Source: Zantedeschia hybrid cultivar (Eukaryota; Streptophyta; Magnoliopsida; Alismatales; Araceae). From it: a DNA stretch of 64,000 bases. The stretch is taken from NCBI GenBank assembly GCA_030544215.1, contig JARZZO010000009.1, positions 50,897,129 through 50,961,128 on the forward strand. Direction: 5' to 3'. Shown here piece after piece: positions 59,269 to 64,000 of the stretch (its first letter is position 1; each line of letters opens with the position of its first letter). The notes below the pieces were generated by a model, which was not told the origin of the DNA, did no database searches, and worked only from the letters and a program-made list of their open reading frames with translations. A program made the position numbers and the translations under genes.

Positions 59269-62200
59269 TATTGGGATCCGGGCGGGACGCGAAGAACGCA
59301 GCGGAAACGACGAATAAAATAATCCCACCTGATGCCTGCTGATCCGATTCGGAACAAAAAATGCAAACCAAAAACTGGATCGAAATATGATTATCTTGTG
59401 CGGATTCGAATCCGCTTCCGTCTTGGTTCCGTCGAGGCGATGCCGCGAGCCGCACAAGCGTCCGACCTCCAGCGGTATCCACGTGATCGTCCGCGGTGGT
59501 TCGTCCTCGCTCCCTCATTTGTATCAACTTGCTCGCTGAAGATCCGTCGCCACAACGATTGCCGAAAACCTGCCGATGGGAATTCCCGACTTTTGGGAAT
59601 CACACACGGCGGAGAAGGAGACAGTTCCGGCACCCCGAACAGGGCGCCCAGAGGAGGAAAGAGAAAGGGGTGACGGCCAGCATGGGGAAATCCTAGAGCT
59701 TGGCCTAGGGTTTCTCAACAGCGCGTATATATATTAAGTCGACGCGACTTTTCATAAAAGTCCTCGAGTTAATATAAATCCCACTTGTGTACCACCGATT
59801 GAGAATCTTATTGCGTGTGACCCTCTAGACCCATTTACCAGTCCGATTTTCAGCCCGTTAAGTCCAATAACTAGTTATTGACTTATTGTAATTAATTAAT
59901 ATCTAGATATTAACTAATTACTTAACCGAATTGACATCACATGTACATTCGGTCGGACTTCCGATCAAGTTGGGTGCCAAGCAACACTGCATGATCCTGG
60001 AAGGTAATGGGGTTCAGCAACCCACTCATGGAACCTATCCGTCCACAGTTACCGCGTGGCTATAATCCTTCGTTCGCACAATGCTCTCGAGTTAACCTAG
60101 GGTATGGTCAACTGTCAAACCCTAGATGGTCAACTCACCTGAATCAGACTCCGCTGTACAATATCAGAAAACATCTTTTCTGATACTGTTTCTACTCTGG
60201 CCAGAGACTCCTGCGGATCTATACTAGAGCATTCTCTCTCCAGTTACCTGAGAGTGAACGATCCTTTATTGAACACACAATCACCTTCGAAGGTCTTCCG
60301 CTGGACCCGATCCTTGACTATTAGAGATCCCGTGGATAGGGATTCGTAGTGTAAGGACTGAGGTTTCGGGTTCTGTGTTCGGGTCGGGTTCGGGCCGGAT
60401 CCCTTGGTTTGGACCCTGGAGGGGTCTTGAGATTCTTGGCTGAATGGCGTCAGCACTGCTCGACGCCTTTCAAAAGGCATCAGGATGTGTGGACGCCATT
60501 TAGGTCTGTTGGTTGTTGTGCCACGTGTGCGCTACGTGGGCGGGTTTCGGGCCGCGAGAGTACGGCCCCTGTCATTTCGTCTGAACGGCGTCCAGCTTGG
60601 TCGACGCGATTCAGACTGCGACATCTGCGATGTCAGGGCACGGCGCCAGAGCATTGACAGTACGGCCTGTCCTGTCAGACTGATTGGCGTCTGCCTCGAT
60701 CGACGCATTTTAGCGGGATTCTGGTTGACCCCACGAGCCTCCCCTTCTTTCCCTCATTCTCACCTTCACTCTCTCTCTCCTCGCCCTCTTCGCCCTCTCC
60801 GACGCTCTTCTTCCCCTTCCCTTCCTCTTCTTCCTCTTCCACCACTCCAACACCACCTTACCTCTCACCTCTACCTCCACCACTTCCTTCGCGGTGTTCC
60901 ACTCTCCGGACGGCGGCCGACGTCCCGGTGGAGTGGCGGCGTCCTCGAGGGTACCGGCGGTGGTGTGCGGTGCGGCGGGACGGCGGCACGGAGCTTGGCG
61001 GAGTTCAAGAACCGGTAGGGGGACGAAACCTTGCGTGTGTGCTCGTTTGCTTCTTGACGTTCTCATCTTCCCCTTTTGGTTTTGGGGCTTTTCGGGTGCT
61101 TTGGGTTCAAGGGAGAAAGCCTCGGGTTGAACCAGGAAACCTGGTTTCTGGCGCTAAATGGCGTCGTGCCTGGTCGACGCCTTTCCGAAAGACGTCGGGT
61201 CAGTACGACGCGTTTTAGGGCTGAAACCTCCCTGTTCGAGGTTTCCTGAGTTAGGGGTTCTGGCGCTAAATGACGTCATGGATGGACGACGCCTTTCAGA
61301 AGGACGTCGGGCCATCATGACGCCCTTTAGGCAGGAAATGCCCCCGTTTAAGGGTTCTGCAATCTGGATTTCTGGGTTGAATGGCGTCTTGCGACCCTGA
61401 CGCGTTTTAAACGGCGGCTTCACTGGTAGATGCGTTTTAAGGGATAATCTGGCTTTTAATAAACCTGTCTGAGGGTCTTGAATGGCGTCGACCTTGGTCG
61501 ACGCGATTCAAGACAGAAACTGTCTTAGTGCGGGTTTTTAGCATGTGTGCCACTGTTGGCGGTTCTAAGGCATGTTTTACGTTGTACACTGAGACTGAGG
61601 ACTTCTGTGTGTGTGGAATGGCATCATGTTATGTGTGTGTGTGTACTTACACGACTGTGGATCGATATGACTGTGGTTTATGTTTGTCACCATGGACCGA
61701 TGGGGACAGGGTCATGGTGTCTGTGAGGCATTGTGCCGTACCGGTGGGAGAAGGGGTACATGTTGTGGTTTACCTTTAGCTGAGGGAAGCAGAACCACCT
61801 TGAGCCCGTCGGGCCGGAGTAGCTGGTGCGCTATCCGAGGGGTTGCTGCTTGGCCTCAGCGGGTCGGGGTTTCCCTGTTTGTCGTGACAGCTTCCGGCGC
61901 GTTTCTTGCTGTGGAGCTGGTACTGGTGGGAGTTGGTTTACCCTTTAGCCACTGGGCCTGATGTGACCTTTGATCAAGGTTACGAGTGGTACCCTTAGCC
62001 CTTTGGCCTGACGCAGCCCGGGAGAGTTGGGTTTGTGGGTAGTTCCTGTAGCTTCGGCTTGACGGGGGTTCGCCGGTCCCCAGGGCCCTCCTGGAAGCGC
62101 TGAGGCCTAGCGTGGAGGCAATCCGGTGGTAGGACAGTAGTCTAGACTGCTTGTGTGCACACGTAGCTGGCAGTGGCGGTACACTGAGTCCAGCTAGTCC

Positions 62201-63405
62201 TAGTTTGGCTCACTGCCTCACCCTACAGTGCCCCGGAACACTGTAGGGGTGGACAGGCGTGAGCAGTGGTGGTAGTGTTGAGAGGCGACGTTTGACTTCG
62301 GTCGACTGTGTGGTTTAGTCGCCTTGTGGACTTCGGTTGTGAGACGTGACTTTGTGTTGGGTTCTTCGGGTTACTTGGTACTGTTCTTGTTACACTGCTT
62401 ATCGTACGGTTCCTATCAGGTTCAGTACTATGTTTACTGCTTTTCTTAATCGCCATATATTCCTGTTGTTGCACTTGTGGGTGTGTGAGTGGGAGGCAGG
62501 GGATCGGATGATCCCTACTGAGCCCAGTTCTAGTGTGGCTCACTCCCTGCGGTTTCAGGTGTGGACTTCGAGGCGCAGCGGTAGCGTGGTGTCTTCTTGG
62601 TGTGCGGACCAGCAGCTGTCTTAGTTCCCGAGGTATGCCCCGATGTTGTTGTACTTTCCTTCTGCCTGTACTTAGTTAACTTGTTGGACATGTAATTATT
62701 GTTGGACTGTATACGGACATTGATATTTCCCTTTCTGCGCACTCGTTTACCTTTGTAGTCCGTGTGATCGTTATATTTAGCCTTGTTTAGCACTTACTCC
62801 TCCAGATGTGTTGTGTGAGATCCGGGTGTGAACCCGTAGTTAATGGGCCGACATCCATTTAGTGACCGGGTCCCCGGTCATAGGATGGCGAGTCGTTACA
62901 CGTAGGTCAAGGTCAAAGTCCAGAAGTCCACCGACAAGGTGTCTTTGGTGTCTCAAGTCCAAGGATCAACCACGCCACTGTGACGATGAATCAAGCCGAT
63001 TGACAGTCAGGTAAATTACCATTTGGCAATTCATGTCAGATCAGTTCAGTGAACTCATTCCCCAATGAGCACCTACAGGTTTACCATTGTGTCTCCATAC
63101 AAGTGACTAACGAGATCAATCACCCTCATCATATGAGCTGGAATAACCTGTACTAGTCTTACCAGTTGTTTGATGTCCTTCTCAAACATCCTACGACTAG
63201 GAACAATTAAGAATATGTGTTTATAAGTCATCAGTCTCATTATTATGATCTCATCATAATCTGATGACTATTGAACATATTCATAAACTTTATTATGCGC
63301 AATTATTAATATGTCAATCTACATAATGAATCTAATGCCATTGATTAGTGAACTAGATTGAAATAGGTGCCTAAGGATTGGCTTAGAGGACACCTATATC
63401 CATCA
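59269..63405 (-). mobile_element. C6s: copia solo LTR of the C4 family, TSD CTTTC
   Basis: TSD CTTTC at 59264-59268 and 63406-63410. Own pieces 59269-60349 and 62906-63405, total 1581 bp, collinear with C4 LTRs. The plus-strand left end reads TATTGGGATCC where C4 has TGTTGGGATCC. No internal copia sequence, so a product of LTR-LTR recombination. Split by G4s. Confidence 0.92.
60350..62900 (+). mobile_element. G4s: gypsy solo LTR (2551 bp) in C6s, TSD CGTAG
   Basis: TSD CGTAG at 60345-60349 and 62901-62905. Starts TGTAAGGACTGAGG, ends GAGTCGTTACA. The most complete gypsy LTR of the plus orientation; the reference for G2 and G3. About ten GGCGTC/GACGCC palindromes; the best has arms TTGAATGGCGTCGACC (61478-61493) and GGTCGACGCGATTCAA (61496-61511). 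CT-rich segment 60745-60860. Frames at 60485-61018 and 61680-61961 are within the LTR and not taken as genes. Confidence 0.93.
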
Positions 63406-63410
63406 CTTTC

Positions 63411-64000
63411 TACACCCGTTGATGAGATTTCTGGTGGACTTATGGTTGAGGTTCCTTCTGGAGATTTTATGTTGACTTATAACTATTTGAGTGAGGTTCC
63501 CTTGACCATCGAGGGTCATCAGTTACCTGTCCAGTTAGTTGTGCGTGCCATTCATGACTTTGATGTCATCTTGGACATGGATTGGTTGGAGGCTTATTAT
63601 GCTGAGGTGGATTGCCACAGGAAGAGGGTGCGCTTCTCCATTTCGAGTATCCCGGCCTTTTACTTCCAAGGTATTAGGCTCTCTTCTCATGGTATTCTCA
63701 TCTCTGCTTTTAAGGTTCAGAAGTTGCTTGCCAGTGGGTGCGAGGCTTTCCTTGCCTCAGTAGTTGTGGCTGGAGATGGTAGTGATTCTAGTCCTTGGGA
63801 GGTGCCTATAGTCTATGATTTTATTGATGTATTTCTTGAGGAGTTGCCTGGCCTTCCTCTTCAGCGGGAGGTTGAGTTCACTATTTAACTTGCACCGAGT
63901 ACGATGCCCTTGTCTAAGGCCTCGTATCGGATGGTTCAAGCCGAACTCGCTGAGTTGAAGGCGCAGTTACAGGATTTGCTGGATATGGGTTTTATCCGTC
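63411..64000 (+). pseudogene. pol: G2 pol, rest of protease and start of RT (runs off the edge)
   Basis: Resumes as STPVDEISGGLMVEV, then VRAIHDFDVILDMDWL and EVDCHRKRVRF, the conserved retropepsin tail of gypsy chromovirus-type pol. A linker is followed by VPIVYDFIDVFLEELPGLP, the entry to reverse transcriptase. TAA at 63886-63888 sits where related copies have the Asp of EFSIDL. After it the same frame reads LAPSTMPLSKASYRM and GFIR at the window edge. The piece from 63412 to the TAA has no other stop. Confidence 0.9.

Larger units (their letters stand above)
34982..64000 (+). mobile_element. G2: Ty3/gypsy (Tekay/Del-like) retrotransposon in C0 gag
   Basis: LTR starts TGTAAGGACTGAGG at 34982; left flank TGGAT (34977-34981). 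Own pieces: 5' LTR 34982-36345 and 57201-57928; PBS; gag 58084-59134; protease start 59135-59268; protease end and RT start 63411-64000 (edge). It hosts C4 in its LTR and C6s in its protease. All own pieces are collinear and on the plus strand. Confidence 0.85.

Noticed and set aside
60485..61018. 177-residue open frame
   Set aside because: Same CT-rich LTR region in G4s; open by composition, not a gene.

Overview
The window is plant nuclear repeat DNA. It holds no host gene, no tRNA or rRNA gene and no bacterial feature that I can support. Evidence for a plant: Ty1/copia polyproteins in the order GAG-PROT-INT-RT-RNaseH, Ty3/gypsy chromovirus-like (Tekay/Del-type) gag, 1.3-2.8 kb LTRs with TG..CA ends, primer-binding sites reading TGGTATCAGAGC (complement of initiator tRNA-Met), 5-bp target-site duplications (TSDs), and one MITE with TIRs and a TAA duplication. 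I cannot name the species; an angiosperm is likely.

The 64 kb can be read as one nested insertion cluster. I label copia elements C, gypsy elements G. The oldest host is copia C0 (+), whose pieces lie at 13045-15904 and 34076-34981. Into its 5' LTR went copia C1 (+, 4202-13044), and into the 5' LTR of C1 went gypsy G1 (-, 1-4201, runs off the left edge). Into the C0 leader went copia C2 (+, 15905-34075), whose 5' LTR was hit by copia C3 (+, 16385-25599). Into the C0 gag went gypsy G2 (+, 34982-64000, runs off the right edge). The 5' LTR of G2 holds copia C4 (-, 36346-57200). C4 carries a 1.3 kb solo LTR (S1, 41269-42556), a MITE (40376-40701) and, in its own 5' LTR, a gypsy solo LTR G3 (46464-56220), which holds copia C5 (+, 47549-55936). 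The G2 protease is split by a copia solo LTR C6s (-, 59269-63405), itself split by a gypsy solo LTR G4s (+, 60350-62900). The deepest chain is C0 > G2 > C4 > G3 > C5. TSDs flanking both sides are readable for C2 (TACTA), C3 (GGTAG), G3 (CAATA), C6s (CTTTC), G4s (CGTAG), S1 (ATCTC) and the MITE (TAA).

Almost all coding regions are dead: nonsense codons and small indels interrupt every gag-pol. The one uninterrupted retrotransposon gene is the G1 gag (242-1282, minus). C1 is notable because its whole gag-pol stays in one frame and is broken only by stop codons. C3 and C5 share two identical frameshifting deletions, so they probably descend from a master copy that was already broken.

The least ordinary structure is not protein-coding. 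The copia elements have long (about 1.8-3.1 kb) untranslated leaders between PBS and gag. These contain a series of stem-loops whose stems differ in sequence but are self-complementary, around a conserved loop, plus a second conserved hairpin with a compensatory change. The gypsy LTRs, and the unrelated-looking solo LTR S1, carry dispersed GGCGTC...GACGCC palindromes. These look like structured cis-acting RNA or DNA signals and are the main candidates for something undescribed.
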